DNA of 64,000 nt. Source: Planctomycetota bacterium (GTDB lineage Bacteria; Planctomycetota; UBA1135; GCA-002686595). Each line of letters opens with the position of its first letter. Position 1 is the first letter of the stretch. The position numbers were made by a program, and so were the translations under genes. The stretch lies in contig JAEUHZ010000052.1 of NCBI GenBank assembly GCA_016795205.1, forward strand, positions 31,882 to 95,881. The letters are read 5' to 3'. Positions 17,208-26,682 of the stretch are shown piece after piece. The notes beneath the pieces were generated by a model that had not been told where the DNA came from, did not search any database, and saw only the letters and a list, made by a program, of their open reading frames with translations.

Positions 17208-17236
17208 TTGACAGGCCGCGCACGCGGCTCGATCCT
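17208..17236 (+). promoter_or_regulatory. TTGACA promoter candidate with inverted repeat in the spacer
   Basis: A perfect TTGACA (17208-17213) is followed by 17 bases and GATCCT (17231-17236), which matches three of six -10 positions. The spacer holds GCCGC-GCAC-GCGGC (17215-17228), an inverted repeat that could be an operator. It lies 26 bases before the ATG at 17262. Confidence 0.4.
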
Positions 17237-17261
17237 CCCGGCGTCCCGCTCCGGAGCCTCG

Positions 17262-18170
17262 ATGATCGACCCTGCCCGCCGCGCCCTGCTTCGTTCCGCC
17301 CTCGCTGGCGCCGTGATCGGCGCTGGACTGTCTGCCCGTGCGCGCGGACAGGAGGCCGCCGCCGCCGCGCCCAAGCCGACCCGTCCCGCGCTGCGCAAGG
17401 CGCTCAAGTACGGGATGATCCAGGTCAAGGGCGAGATCCAGGACCGCTTCGCGCTGGCCAAGCAGTGCGGCTTCGAGGGCGTCGAGATCGACAGCCCGCT
17501 GGAGATCGACCGTGCGGCCGTGGTGGCGGCCTCCCAGGCCACGGGCGTCGTCGTCCACGGCGTGATCGACTCGGTTCACTGGCAGGAGCGTTTCTCCGAT
17601 CCGCGCGCGGAGGTCCGCGAGCGCGCGGTCGCGGCGCTGCGCACGGCGATCGGCGACGCGCGCACGTACGGCGCGACGACCGTGCTCGTCGTGCCGGGCG
17701 CCGTGCGGCACCCCGAGCACGAGAACTACGAGCAGGTGTGGAAGCGCTCGCAGGCGGAGATCGCGAAGTGCGTCCCCGACGCCAAGGCGGCCGGCGTGCG
17801 GATCGCCATCGAGGTCGTGTGGAACGACTTCATCAAGACCCCCGAGGAACTCGTGCGCTACGTCGACGAGTTCGCCGACCCTGCCGTGGGCGCCTACTTC
17901 GACTGCTCGAACATGGTCAAGTACGGTCCGCCGCCCGCGGACTGGATCCGGCGTCTGGGGAGCCGCCTGCTCAAGGTCGACTTCAAGGGCTACAGCAAGA
18001 CGCGCGGCTGGGTTCCGATCGGCGAGGGCGACGAGGACTGGCCCGCGGTCCTCGAGGCGCTGGCCCACGTGGGGTACTCGGGCTGGTTCACGGCGGAGGT
18101 CGAGGGCGGCGGGCACGACCACCTGCTCGATGTCTCGCGCCGCATGGACGCGATCCTGGGACGCTCATGA
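17262..18170 (+). CDS. Tat-exported sugar phosphate isomerase/epimerase-family TIM-barrel protein
   Basis: A 302-residue protein with a twin-arginine signal (RRALLRSALAGAVIGAG, Arg6-Arg7) and an AP-endonuclease-2/xylose-isomerase-like TIM barrel. Barrel features include FALAKQCGFEGVEID (about residues 67-81), RIAIEVVWNDF with a likely metal-binding Glu, GAYFDCSNMVKYG, LLKVDFKGY and WFTAEVEGGG. Members isomerise or epimerise sugars or keto-sugars, usually with a divalent metal. The ATG at 17262 has GGAG six bases before it. It is probably its own transcription unit. Confidence 0.87.
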   Translation: MIDPARRALLRSALAGAVIGAGLSARARGQEAAAAAPKPTRPALRKALKYGMIQVKGEIQDRFALAKQCGFEGVEIDSPLEIDRAAVVAASQATGVVVHGVIDSVHWQERFSDPRAEVRERAVAALRTAIGDARTYGATTVLVVPGAVRHPEHENYEQVWKRSQAEIAKCVPDAKAAGVRIAIEVVWNDFIKTPEELVRYVDEFADPAVGAYFDCSNMVKYGPPPADWIRRLGSRLLKVDFKGYSKTRGWVPIGEGDEDWPAVLEALAHVGYSGWFTAEVEGGGHDHLLDVSRRMDAILGRS

Positions 18171-18211
18171 CGCTGCCCGCGCCGGCCCGCGCCGGGGCGC
18201 CTGAGTCGCGT

Positions 18212-18226
18212 GGCGCCTGCGGCGCC
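18212..18226. terminator. GGCGCC-TGC-GGCGCC hairpin
   Basis: Two GGCGCC hexamers pair around TGC in the 106-bp gap between the TIM-barrel gene and the ABC gene. No T-tract. A possible weak terminator; nothing else recognisable lies in the gap. Confidence 0.25.
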
Positions 18227-18276
18227 CTGGCGACCCGGATCGGCGCCACGCTCGCGGGGTGCGCGTCGGGCAGGCC

Positions 18277-20112
18277 ATGTCGCTGCGCCTGATCGGCGTC
18301 TCGAAGCGCTACGGCGCCCAGCTCGCCCTCGATCGCGCCACGATCGAGGTGCAGCGCGGCGATGTGTACGGCTTCATCGGCCACAACGGCGCGGGCAAGA
18401 CGACCGCGATGCGCATCGCGCTGGGCCTGGTACGCCCGGACTCCGGGCAGGTGCTCGTCGAGGGCTTCGACGCCGTGCGGCATCCGCGCGAGGCCCGCGC
18501 ACGGATGGGGGGCCTGATCGAGACGCCGGGATTCCACGGCTCCTGGGGCGGAGAGCGCAACCTCGAGGAGCTGGCCCGGCTCGGCGGCCTGGAGCGCCTG
18601 GCAGCCCGGCGCGCGGCCGGGACGTGGCTCGAGCGGGTCGGGCTGGCGCACGCCGGTGCCAAGCGCGTGGCCTCCTATTCCCAGGGCATGCGCCAGCGCC
18701 TGGGCATCGCGGCGGCGCTGCTGGGCTCGCCGCGCATCGTGTTGCTCGACGAGCCGACCAACGGGCTCGACCCCGAGGGCATCGCCGCGATGCGCGAGCT
18801 GCTGCTCGGGCTCAATCGCGAGTCCGGCACGACGATCCTCGTGTCGAGCCACCAGCTCCACGAGCTGGCCGCGCTGTGCAATCGCGTCGGCGTGCTGAAG
18901 CACGGGCGTGTCGTCGCGGAGGCCGAGACCTCGGCGCTCCTCGCCGCGCACGGTCGCTATCGGCTCGAGACGGACGCCGAGTCGGAGCCCGAGGCGCGCC
19001 GAGTCCTGGCTGGGCTGGGTCTGGCGACCGAGGCCGCGCACGGGCGTCTGGCGCTGGACCTCGGCGGCCGTGCCCCAGCCGAGGTCGCCCGCGCACTGGT
19101 CGGTTCCGGCGTCCCGCTGCGTGCCTTCGCGCCTGCGCCGCAGAGCCTGGAGGAGATCTATCTGCGTTTTCCTGAGCGCGAGCCCGTCGCGACACTCTCC
19201 GCGGCCGCGACCGCGAGCGAGCCGGTCGAGCGCCGCGCACCGCCGCGGCCTGCGCAGCGCGTGCTCGGCGCGGATCTGCGGCGTTGGGCGGTCGGAAGCT
19301 CCGTGCCGCTGCTCCTGGCCCTGCCCGCCTTGGCGGGTCTTCTCGCCATGGCGCGGCGCGCGGCGCAAGCGTCCGCCGACGCACGGCGCGTGGGGGAGAG
19401 CACGCTCTTCAGCGCCACGGCCGTCAACGGCTTCGAGGCCGCCGGGCTGGCGCTGCAGGCCGGCGTCCCGGTGCTCGTCCTCGTGGCCCTGGGGCTCGGC
19501 AGCCAGTCCATCGCGGCCGAGCTGGCGCGCGGGACGTTGCGCAACACGCTGCTGCGCCCGATCACGCGCGGCCAGCTCGTGCTCGGCAAGCTCGGGGCGC
19601 TGGCGGTCGCGGTGCTGGCATCCTACGCGCTGCTCGTGCTGGCCGCGGTCGGCGTGGCGCGGCTCGCGTTCGGCTTCGGCGACGTCGTCGAGGTCCTGCC
19701 GAACGGCGCGCGCTTCACGCTCGTGCCGGCCGCGGCCCTGTGGCCCGACCTCGGGCGAGCGCTCCTGGCGCCGCTCGCGGCGCTGGGCGCTTACGCGGCG
19801 CTGGGGTTCCTGTGCGGCGCGCTGGCGCGCGCGGGCGCGGCCGCGCTGGCCCTGGCTCTGGCCCTCGGAGCGCTGCTCGACGTGGGGCGCGGCCTGGCGC
19901 GCGCGCTGGGGTCGAAGCACGCGCTGCTCTCCGAGCACGCGCCCTCCCCCCTTTCCGACACGTCCTTCGTGCGCTTCTATGTCGACGTGGCGCAGGGGGT
20001 CAGCAACGCGACGTTCGAGCACGGAGCCGCCTCGGGCTGGGTCCCCGCGCTCTGGGCCGTCGTGGCCGCCGGGCTCGCCTGGGCGATCGTGACGCGCAGG
20101 GACGTGCCGTGA
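18277..20112 (+). CDS. ABC exporter with ATPase and ABC-2 permease fused in one chain
   Basis: A 611-residue fusion. Residues 1-300 are an ABC-2-type ATPase with Walker A GHNGAGKTT (35-43), signature YSQGMRQR (134-141) and Walker B IVLLDEP (154-160). A linker rich in Ala, Pro and Arg follows to about residue 325, and the remainder is a permease with about six spans. Between spans 1 and 2, LGSQSIAAELARGTLRNTLL is the typical ABC-2 region. The substrate is unknown. ATG 18277 is preferred to GTG 18259 because it begins the conserved ATPase start. The next gene overlaps by GTGA and encodes a PDZ lipoprotein. Confidence 0.87.
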   Translation: MSLRLIGVSKRYGAQLALDRATIEVQRGDVYGFIGHNGAGKTTAMRIALGLVRPDSGQVLVEGFDAVRHPREARARMGGLIETPGFHGSWGGERNLEELARLGGLERLAARRAAGTWLERVGLAHAGAKRVASYSQGMRQRLGIAAALLGSPRIVLLDEPTNGLDPEGIAAMRELLLGLNRESGTTILVSSHQLHELAALCNRVGVLKHGRVVAEAETSALLAAHGRYRLETDAESEPEARRVLAGLGLATEAAHGRLALDLGGRAPAEVARALVGSGVPLRAFAPAPQSLEEIYLRFPEREPVATLSAAATASEPVERRAPPRPAQRVLGADLRRWAVGSSVPLLLALPALAGLLAMARRAAQASADARRVGESTLFSATAVNGFEAAGLALQAGVPVLVLVALGLGSQSIAAELARGTLRNTLLRPITRGQLVLGKLGALAVAVLASYALLVLAAVGVARLAFGFGDVVEVLPNGARFTLVPAAALWPDLGRALLAPLAALGAYAALGFLCGALARAGAAALALALALGALLDVGRGLARALGSKHALLSEHAPSPLSDTSFVRFYVDVAQGVSNATFEHGAASGWVPALWAVVAAGLAWAIVTRRDVP

Positions 20113-21113
20113 GGGCGGCGGCCTTGCTCCTCGGCGTGTCGCTCGCGGGCGTGCTGGCGTCCTGCGGGATCGGCAAGCGCGAGCTGCCGCTCGAGCCGCC
20201 GCCGCTCCTCGACCTCGAGGAGCCGCTCGACCGGCGCGACGAGCCCGCGGACGAGGACGCGCGTCTCGCGCTCGCGGCCGGCTCGTTCACGGGCCTCACC
20301 GCGCGCGCCGCGGGCGATTCGCTCGACGCGCTGCTGGCGGGCGACGCCGGCCTGGAGGTCGCGGCCGTGGTCGAGAATTCGCCGGCCGACCTGGCGGGCG
20401 TCGAGCCCGGTGACCTCGTGCTCGAAGTGCGCCTCGATGGCCGCGCCGAGACGCCACGTTGGCCCTCGGCCTGGCGCGCGTTGGAGCTCGCGGTCGCGCC
20501 CGGCACGCGGCTGGAGCTGGTGCTCGACCGCGCTGGCCTGGACCGCACGGCCTCGATCGTGACGGTGGCGCGCGCCCGGTCCGCGGCGCGCGAGCCGGCC
20601 GAGCGCTTCCGCGAGGAGGAGCGCGTGGGCGTCGTGTTGCGCACGGCCACCGAGGTCGAGGCGCGCGCGGCCGGGTTGGGCCCCGGAGCGGGCGCGGTCG
20701 TGACCGGGCTCTCGCGGCGCAGCCCCTGGCGCGCAGCCGGCATCGTCTTCGGCGACCTGATCCGCGCAGTCGACGGGACGCGGGTCGAGCACCCGCAGGT
20801 GCTGGTCGACGCGATCCGCAAGGCCGAGCGGGGCGCGGAGCTCGAACTCGAACTCGTGCGCGCGGGCGAGGCGCGCCACGTCCGCGCTGGGACCACGAGC
20901 CGCGCGAGCGAGCTGCACTCGGTGTCGGTGCCCTTCCTGTTCTCCTACGAGCGCGACCGCGGTCGCGTGGAGACCTCGGTGCTCTTCGGCCTCTACTACC
21001 GCGAGTCCACGCCGGCCGCGTGGCGCACGCGGCTCCTGTGGATCTTCGAGCTCTCGGGCGGAGACGCCGACCGGCTCGAGGACGAGGCCGACGGCGAGCG
21101 TGGAACGCGATGA
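20109..21113 (+). CDS. PDZ-domain lipoprotein
   Basis: A 334-residue protein starting at GTG 20109 within the stop of the ABC gene. Its signal peptide ends in LASC (Cys about residue 20), so it is a predicted lipoprotein. Two PDZ-like segments follow: LEVAAVVENSPADLAGVEPG (about residues 80-100) and VVTGLSRRSPWRAAGIVFG (about 198-217, then DLIRAVDGTRVEHPQ). No serine-protease domain is present, so it probably binds or presents peptides or partner tails. The operon places it with an ABC exporter and two FG-GAP proteins. Confidence 0.83.
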   Translation: MRAAALLLGVSLAGVLASCGIGKRELPLEPPPLLDLEEPLDRRDEPADEDARLALAAGSFTGLTARAAGDSLDALLAGDAGLEVAAVVENSPADLAGVEPGDLVLEVRLDGRAETPRWPSAWRALELAVAPGTRLELVLDRAGLDRTASIVTVARARSAAREPAERFREEERVGVVLRTATEVEARAAGLGPGAGAVVTGLSRRSPWRAAGIVFGDLIRAVDGTRVEHPQVLVDAIRKAERGAELELELVRAGEARHVRAGTTSRASELHSVSVPFLFSYERDRGRVETSVLFGLYYRESTPAAWRTRLLWIFELSGGDADRLEDEADGERGTR

Positions 21114-22726
21114 TCGCTGCGCTGCTCCTCGTGTCTCTGCAGTCTGCAGGACCGCCGCTGGCGCGCACGTCCTCGATCCCGATCGCGGCCGGGGTCGTGC
21201 TCGAGGAGGCGCTGACCTGCGACCTGTCGGGTGACGACGTGGCCGATCTCTTGCTCGCTACACGTCCGGAGCGCCCGCCCGGCGCGCGCACGGCGCCGCG
21301 CGCGCGACTCTCGGTCCACGTGCGGCGCGCGGAGGCCGCGCCGTTCCGCGCCGCCCCCGACGCCAGCCTGGAGCTCTCCCCGGACGTGCTGGCGTTCGCG
21401 GCCTGTGACGTGCTGCCCGCGGACGCGGGCCGCGAGATCCTGCTGTTCAACGCCAGCGGAGTGTTCGCCTGGCGCTGGCGCGAGGCCGACGAGGCGCAAC
21501 GGCTCGTGCGACTCCTCGACGCCGACCTGCTGTGGCAGATCCCGGCTTCCGGCACGCTGTTCCACCTGCAAGCCGGCATCGCCGACCTCGACGGCGACGG
21601 CCTCGAGGACCTGTGCATCCCCGAGCCCGGCGGTGCGCGGGTCGCGTTCCAGCGCGCGGGCTCCGCTGCGCCGCGCTTCGGGCCCTCGACGCGCCTCGTA
21701 GTGCCAGTCGACGTGCTGGACGACGGTGAGGTGGGGAGCCGCGTGAGGTTGCGCTCGACCGGCGGCCGCCGCCGCGCGGCGCTGGAGTTGGGCGATGCCT
21801 TCGACCTCTCGGAGGGCGACGGGCGCACCGGGCCCTACCTGGAGCTCGAGGACAGCGCTCCGCGCTTCGAGCTCTCCGACTGGGACGGCGACGGCGACCT
21901 CGACCTGCTGGCGCTCTCGGACGCGGCGCTGCACGTCTGGATCCAGGAACCGCGCGGCACCTTCGACCCGGCGCGCAAGCTCGAGCTGGCCTCGCCCGTG
22001 CCGCGCGACCGCCGGCGGGCGCTGGACGTGTCCTTCCAGGTGCGCGCGCTGGACCTCGACCGCGACGCGCGCGTCGACTTGGTGTTCTTCGCGCAGGACC
22101 GGCGGTCGGACGCGGCCCGCACGCAAGCCCTGGTGTTCCGCCAGGCCGCCACGCCGGCCGGCGAGCCGCCGCTCTTCGGCCGCGAAGGGAAGCCGGTCGA
22201 GGTCCTGGTGCTCGACGGGTTCGCGCGGCCGCTGGCGCTCGAGGACGTCGACGGCGACGGCTACCCAGACCTCGTGGCGGCCGCGCTGCGGCCGAACCTG
22301 ATCGACGCGCTGCGCAGCGCGGCGAGCGAGCGCGTCGACACGGAGCTGTACGTGTTCCTGAACCGCGGGGGTCGCGGCTTCTCGCGCCGCCCGGACCTCG
22401 TGCGCGTGTTGTCCATCCAGGCCGGTGGCGACCGCGACGAGTCCGGCGCGGGCCGGCGCACAGACATGCCGTTCCTGGCCGACTTCGTCGGCGACGTGAC
22501 CGGCGACGGCGTGGCCGACCTGTTCGTGCGCACGGAGCGCGACCGGCTGCGGGTCCACCTGGTGCGGCGCGGGCGTGACGGCGCGCTGTCGGTCGTCGAC
22601 GCGCCGCTCTTCGAGCTGGCGCTGCACCCGCGCGCGCGGGTGCTGCTGCCGCGCGGCATCACGCCCAGGACGCCCGACGTCTTCGTGCTCGAACCGGGAG
22701 CCGTGGTGTGCGCCAGCTTCCGCTGA
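21110..22726 (+). CDS. Exported FG-GAP/VCBS-repeat beta-propeller protein 1
   Basis: A 538-residue protein starting at ATG 21110 (ATGA overlap with the PDZ gene) with a short signal peptide. It has repeated FG-GAP blades with calcium-type Asp loops: DLDGDGLEDLC, DWDGDGDLDLL, DVDGDGYPDLV and DVTGDGVADLF. Such proteins form surface or periplasmic beta-propellers that bind ligands or partners. No catalytic domain is seen. The gene overlaps the following FG-GAP gene by 19 bases, so the two are a tightly co-expressed pair. Confidence 0.83.
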   Translation: MIAALLLVSLQSAGPPLARTSSIPIAAGVVLEEALTCDLSGDDVADLLLATRPERPPGARTAPRARLSVHVRRAEAAPFRAAPDASLELSPDVLAFAACDVLPADAGREILLFNASGVFAWRWREADEAQRLVRLLDADLLWQIPASGTLFHLQAGIADLDGDGLEDLCIPEPGGARVAFQRAGSAAPRFGPSTRLVVPVDVLDDGEVGSRVRLRSTGGRRRAALELGDAFDLSEGDGRTGPYLELEDSAPRFELSDWDGDGDLDLLALSDAALHVWIQEPRGTFDPARKLELASPVPRDRRRALDVSFQVRALDLDRDARVDLVFFAQDRRSDAARTQALVFRQAATPAGEPPLFGREGKPVEVLVLDGFARPLALEDVDGDGYPDLVAAALRPNLIDALRSAASERVDTELYVFLNRGGRGFSRRPDLVRVLSIQAGGDRDESGAGRRTDMPFLADFVGDVTGDGVADLFVRTERDRLRVHLVRRGRDGALSVVDAPLFELALHPRARVLLPRGITPRTPDVFVLEPGAVVCASFR

Positions 22727-24375
22727 CGGCCCTGCTCCTCGCGCCGCAGGCCGACGCGCCGCGGCTCGCGGTCGTGGCGGTCCTCGAACCGCCTTTCGAG
22801 GTCGCCGAGGTCCAGGCGCTCGACGTCGCCGACGCGCTCGGTCACGAGCTGGTCCTGATCGGAGCGGCCGGGGAGGTGCGCACGACCCGCCTCACCGAGG
22901 CCGGCTTCGCGCCGCTCGCGGGTGAGCTGGCGCTCTTCGACGCGCGTCGCGCCGTGTTCGCCTTCGCGCCGCTCGCGGGGGAGGGCCGTCCCGACCTGTT
23001 CGTGGCCACGCCGCGCGGGCTGGAGGTCTTCCGGGCCGGCGCGGACGGCGCCTTCGGCCGGGTCCCACTCGCCAGCGCGCAGCGCGCGCGCTTCACGTTG
23101 CGCACGGCGCTGCCGCTCGCGGCGCCGCTGGCCGTCGACATCGACGGGGACGGGCGCACGGACGCCGTCGTGCCGGACGGGGAGCGCCTCGACGTGTGGC
23201 TCCAGCGTCCGGCGACCGGCGAGGGCACCGGTCCGGCGTTCGTGCGCAGCGCGTCCGTGCGCGTGCCGATCTCCATGGCGCGTTCGACCGGCGCGGTGGC
23301 GCTGTCGGATCGCTACGACGCGGGCCTCACGATCCCCAACCTGCGGCGGCTCGACGTGAACGGCGACGGCCGGCTGGATCTCGTGGTCGAGGACCGCGAG
23401 ATCCGTGCGTTCCACCTCGTGCGTCCCGATGGCTCGCTGCCGGGCGAGCCCGACGCCGTGCTCGACCTGTCGATCTTCAAGGACTCGACCGCGGAAGGCG
23501 GCGTGACCCCGGGTCGAACGCTGTCCGGCAGCGATCGGACGCTGCACGAGTTGCGCGACCTGGACGGGGACGGGATCCCCGACCACGTCATCGCGCACCG
23601 GCGCAAGGTGTGGGTCTTCCGCGGCGGGCCGGAGGCGCCCCAGTTCCGCTCGCCGAGCAGCATCCTGAAGACCGCCGACGACGTGACGGGGCTCCTGCTC
23701 CTGGATCTCGACGGCGACGCTCGTCCGGACCTCGTGCTCTTGCGCGTGCAGGTCCCCAGCGTCGCCGCGATCCTGCGTGGCCTGGTCGCCGAGTGGGAGG
23801 TCGAGGCGGCCGCGGCGGGCTACCGTGCCGGCGGAGAGCGCGACTTCGAGCCGACGCCGCACTGGCGCAGCACGCTGCGCTTCCGCGTGCCGGCCATCCT
23901 CTCGATCCTCAAGGACCCCGACGCCATCGTGCGGCGCTTCGAGGAAGCGGGCCGCAAGTTCGCACGCTCGGCCGAAGGCGACGTCGACGGGGACGGCCGT
24001 GCGGACGCGCTGATCGTGTCCGAGGACGGGACACGCATCGACCTGTGGCTGGGTCACGCGGACGCCGCGCGCGCCGCGCGCCAGACGCCGGCCGAGATCG
24101 TGCGCCAGGCCCTGTTCGGCGAGGCCGAGGCGAGCTGGGACCTGGACCGGCTGGTGACGTGGTTCGCGGGCGTCGGGGAGCGTCGCCTCCTGACGCTGAC
24201 CGGCGGTCGCCCGCCGGCGGGGTCGCTCGCGCTGCGCGCGCCGGACGCCTGGCGCCTCGTGGACCTGACCGTGGCCGACCTGCGCGGCGACGGGCGCGCC
24301 CTCGCCGTCCTGCGCTACGAGTCCGCCGACGGGAGCCGGACGGTCGTCGACATCCTGGGCTGGCATCCGGGCTGA
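22708..24375 (+). CDS. Exported FG-GAP/VCBS-repeat beta-propeller protein 2
   Basis: A 555-residue protein with a GTG start inside the end of its neighbour and a short hydrophobic N-terminus that may be a signal peptide. Asp-rich calcium-type loops recur: DIDGDGRTDAV, DVNGDGRLDLV, DLDGDGIPDHV, DLDGDARPDLV and DVDGDGRADAL. It is a paralogue of protein 1 in architecture but not a close copy. It ends the ABC-PDZ-FG-GAP operon and is followed by an 11-bp-stem hairpin. Function unknown; a surface-displayed propeller is the likely form. Confidence 0.83.
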   Translation: MRQLPLTALLLAPQADAPRLAVVAVLEPPFEVAEVQALDVADALGHELVLIGAAGEVRTTRLTEAGFAPLAGELALFDARRAVFAFAPLAGEGRPDLFVATPRGLEVFRAGADGAFGRVPLASAQRARFTLRTALPLAAPLAVDIDGDGRTDAVVPDGERLDVWLQRPATGEGTGPAFVRSASVRVPISMARSTGAVALSDRYDAGLTIPNLRRLDVNGDGRLDLVVEDREIRAFHLVRPDGSLPGEPDAVLDLSIFKDSTAEGGVTPGRTLSGSDRTLHELRDLDGDGIPDHVIAHRRKVWVFRGGPEAPQFRSPSSILKTADDVTGLLLLDLDGDARPDLVLLRVQVPSVAAILRGLVAEWEVEAAAAGYRAGGERDFEPTPHWRSTLRFRVPAILSILKDPDAIVRRFEEAGRKFARSAEGDVDGDGRADALIVSEDGTRIDLWLGHADAARAARQTPAEIVRQALFGEAEASWDLDRLVTWFAGVGERRLLTLTGGRPPAGSLALRAPDAWRLVDLTVADLRGDGRALAVLRYESADGSRTVVDILGWHPG

Positions 24376-24460
24376 CGCGCGCGGGGGCGGCGAGCCCCGA
24401 GCCAGCTGCGAACGCGGCCCGCGCGCCGCGCGGTCAGCCTGCACGGGCGGCGCGCGCCAG

Positions 24461-24486
24461 CGCCCGGGCCGGGCTCGGCCCGGGCG
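24461..24486. terminator. Strong hairpin between convergent genes
   Basis: An 11-bp perfect inverted repeat (CGCCCGGGCCG / CGGCCCGGGCG) with loop GGCT lies between the plus-strand FG-GAP gene (ends 24375) and the minus-strand peptidase gene (ends 24491). It can serve transcripts from both sides. No T-tract is present. Confidence 0.6.
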
Positions 24487-24490
24487 GACC

Positions 24491-26668
24491 TCAGCGGGGC
24501 GCGGCGCGCTCGGGTGCCCGCGGCACGAAGTCCAGCGCCCGCACCAGGAAGGCCCACTGGTCGGCGAGTTCCTCGATCTGCAAGGCCGTGGGCTTGCCCG
24601 CGCCGTGGCCGCCGCGCGTCTCGACTCGGATCAGGACGGGCGCGTCGCCGACCTGCGCAGCCTGGAGCGCCGCGGCGAACTTGAAGCTGTGCGCGGGCAC
24701 GACGCGATCGTCGTGCCAGCCGGTCGTGACCAGCGTGGGCGGGTAGCGCGTGCCGGGCACCAGGTTGTGGAGCGGCGAGTAGGCAAACAGGTAGGGGAAC
24801 GCGGCGGGATCGTCGCTGCGGCCGTAGTCGCTGGCCCAAGCCCAGCCGATCGTGAAGCGGTGGTAGCGCAGCATGTCGAGCACGCCCACGCCGGGGAGCG
24901 CGGCGCCGAACAGCTCGGGACGCTGTGTCAGGCAGGCGCCCACGAGCAGCCCGCCATTGCTGCGCCCGTGGATCGCGAGCTTCTGGCTCGACGTGGCGCC
25001 GCGCGCCACGAGGTGCTCGGCGGCGGCGATGAAGTCGTCGAAGACGTTCTGCTTGCGCTCCTTGGTGCCCGCCTCGTGCCACTCGCGGCCGTACTCGGAG
25101 CCGCCGCGCAGGTTGGCGACGGCGTAGCTCCCGCCCAGCTCCAGCCAGGCCAGCACCGCCGGCGAGAAGCTGGGCTTGATGGCGATGTTGAAGCCCCCGT
25201 AGCCGTAGAGCAGGCAGGGCGTCTCGGGCGCGAGCGGCACGTCGCGCCGACGGGACAGGTAGAGCGGCACGCGGGTCCCATCGCGGCTCGCGTAGAACAC
25301 GCGCTCCGTGAAGTACTCGCGCGGATCGAAGCGCACGGCCGGCGACCAGGAGCGCGTGGCCTGCCCCGTGCGCGCGTCCCAGCGCCAGATCTCGGTCGGC
25401 GTCGTCGTGCTGGTCCAGGAGAAGAAGGCCTCGGGCACGTCGAGCTCGCCCGCGAACGTGCCCACCGAGCCCAGCGCGGGGATCGGGAGCGCGCCCTCGT
25501 CGCGCCCGTCGAGCCCGAAGACGCGCAGCTCGTTCGAGGCGTCGACCAGCAGCGTCACGACGAGCTTGCCGCCAGCCGCCGTGGCGGACTCGATGGCGTG
25601 GGGTCCCTCCGGGACGATCTCGTGCAGGCGGCCACGGTCCCCCAGGTCGAGCGCCACGATGCGCCCGCGCGGCGCGTCCTTGTCGGTCAGGAACCACAGC
25701 CGCTCGCCGCGCTTGGCGAGGAAGGTGTACTCGGCGTCGAAGGCGTCGAAGACCGGCTCCAGCCTCGCGGCCGGATCGCCCAGCCTCCGCACGTGCACGC
25801 GGTTCTTCTGCTCGGTGCCCTGGGTCTGCACGACGACGAGCAGCTCGCCGTCGTCGGTGACGCGCGCCCCGAAGCCCCACTCGGGCTGGTCGGGCCGCGC
25901 GTGGACCACGACGTCCTGCGCCTGGGGCGTCCCCAGGCGGTGGAAGTAGAGCGTGTGGTTGGCGAGCGCGCGCACGCCCTTCGAGGCGTGCTCGGGGTAG
26001 GTCGCGTAGTAGAAGCCCGAGCCGTCGGGCGCCCAGGACATGCTCGAGAACTTGATCCACTCCAGGACGTCGGGGAGGTCACGCCCCGAGGCCACCTCGC
26101 GCACGCGGATCGTGTTCCAGTCGCTGCCGGCCTCGCTGAGCTGATAGGCCAGGAAACGCCCGTCCTGCGAGGCGGACGTGCTCGTCAGGGAGAGCGTGCC
26201 GTCCGCGCTCAGACCGTTCGGATCGAGCAGCACGCGTCCGGGCTCGTCGGGGCGCTCGGCCACGAGCAGCACGGCCTGGTTCTGCAGGCCGTCGTTGCGA
26301 CTCCAAAACCACAGCCCGCCCTCCGGGGTCGGCGGGGAGATGCGCGCGTAGTCCCACAGCTCCGAGAGCCGCGCTTCGATCGCTTCGCGCTGTGGAACCG
26401 CGTCGATCCAGGCGCGCGTCAGCGCGTTCTGCGCCTCGATCCAGCGCACGGTCTCGGGCGCGTCGGGATCCTCGAGCAGCCGGAACGGGTCCGCGACCCG
26501 CGTGCCGTGGTAGTCGTCGACCGCGTCGGCGCGCGGCGCGACGGGGTAGTCGAGGCGCGTCACGGCGCCGGCCGGAGGCTCGCTCGCATCCATCTCCGGC
26601 CCCGTATGGCAGGCCGCGGCGGCGAGCGCAACGCTGGAGAGCACGGAGAGCGCGCGGGTCTCGGTCAT
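24491..26668 (-). CDS. Prolyl oligopeptidase family serine peptidase (S9), lipoprotein
   Basis: A 725-residue enzyme with a signal peptide ending AAAC (Cys about residue 20), so probably lipid-anchored. Residues about 35-440 form the seven-bladed propeller that gates the active site; about 445-715 are the alpha/beta-hydrolase domain. The catalytic Ser is in GRSNGG (about residue 570), Asp in HDDRV (about 652) and His in RGGHGAG (about 688). The string YGYGGFNIAIKPSFSP and the NLRGGSEYGREWH loop are classic for the family. It cleaves short peptides after proline. A hairpin lies just upstream of the start. Confidence 0.93.
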   Translation of the reverse strand: MTETRALSVLSSVALAAAACHTGPEMDASEPPAGAVTRLDYPVAPRADAVDDYHGTRVADPFRLLEDPDAPETVRWIEAQNALTRAWIDAVPQREAIEARLSELWDYARISPPTPEGGLWFWSRNDGLQNQAVLLVAERPDEPGRVLLDPNGLSADGTLSLTSTSASQDGRFLAYQLSEAGSDWNTIRVREVASGRDLPDVLEWIKFSSMSWAPDGSGFYYATYPEHASKGVRALANHTLYFHRLGTPQAQDVVVHARPDQPEWGFGARVTDDGELLVVVQTQGTEQKNRVHVRRLGDPAARLEPVFDAFDAEYTFLAKRGERLWFLTDKDAPRGRIVALDLGDRGRLHEIVPEGPHAIESATAAGGKLVVTLLVDASNELRVFGLDGRDEGALPIPALGSVGTFAGELDVPEAFFSWTSTTTPTEIWRWDARTGQATRSWSPAVRFDPREYFTERVFYASRDGTRVPLYLSRRRDVPLAPETPCLLYGYGGFNIAIKPSFSPAVLAWLELGGSYAVANLRGGSEYGREWHEAGTKERKQNVFDDFIAAAEHLVARGATSSQKLAIHGRSNGGLLVGACLTQRPELFGAALPGVGVLDMLRYHRFTIGWAWASDYGRSDDPAAFPYLFAYSPLHNLVPGTRYPPTLVTTGWHDDRVVPAHSFKFAAALQAAQVGDAPVLIRVETRGGHGAGKPTALQIEELADQWAFLVRALDFVPRAPERAAPR

Positions 26669-26682
26669 CGGTCCTGCTCGGG

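Noticed and set aside
14276..17542. A 1088-codon minus-strand frame upstream-extending the DPM1-like gene
   Set aside because: Only the last 259 residues match a family; the upstream part is antisense to the PilB-like and receiver genes and reads as shadow.
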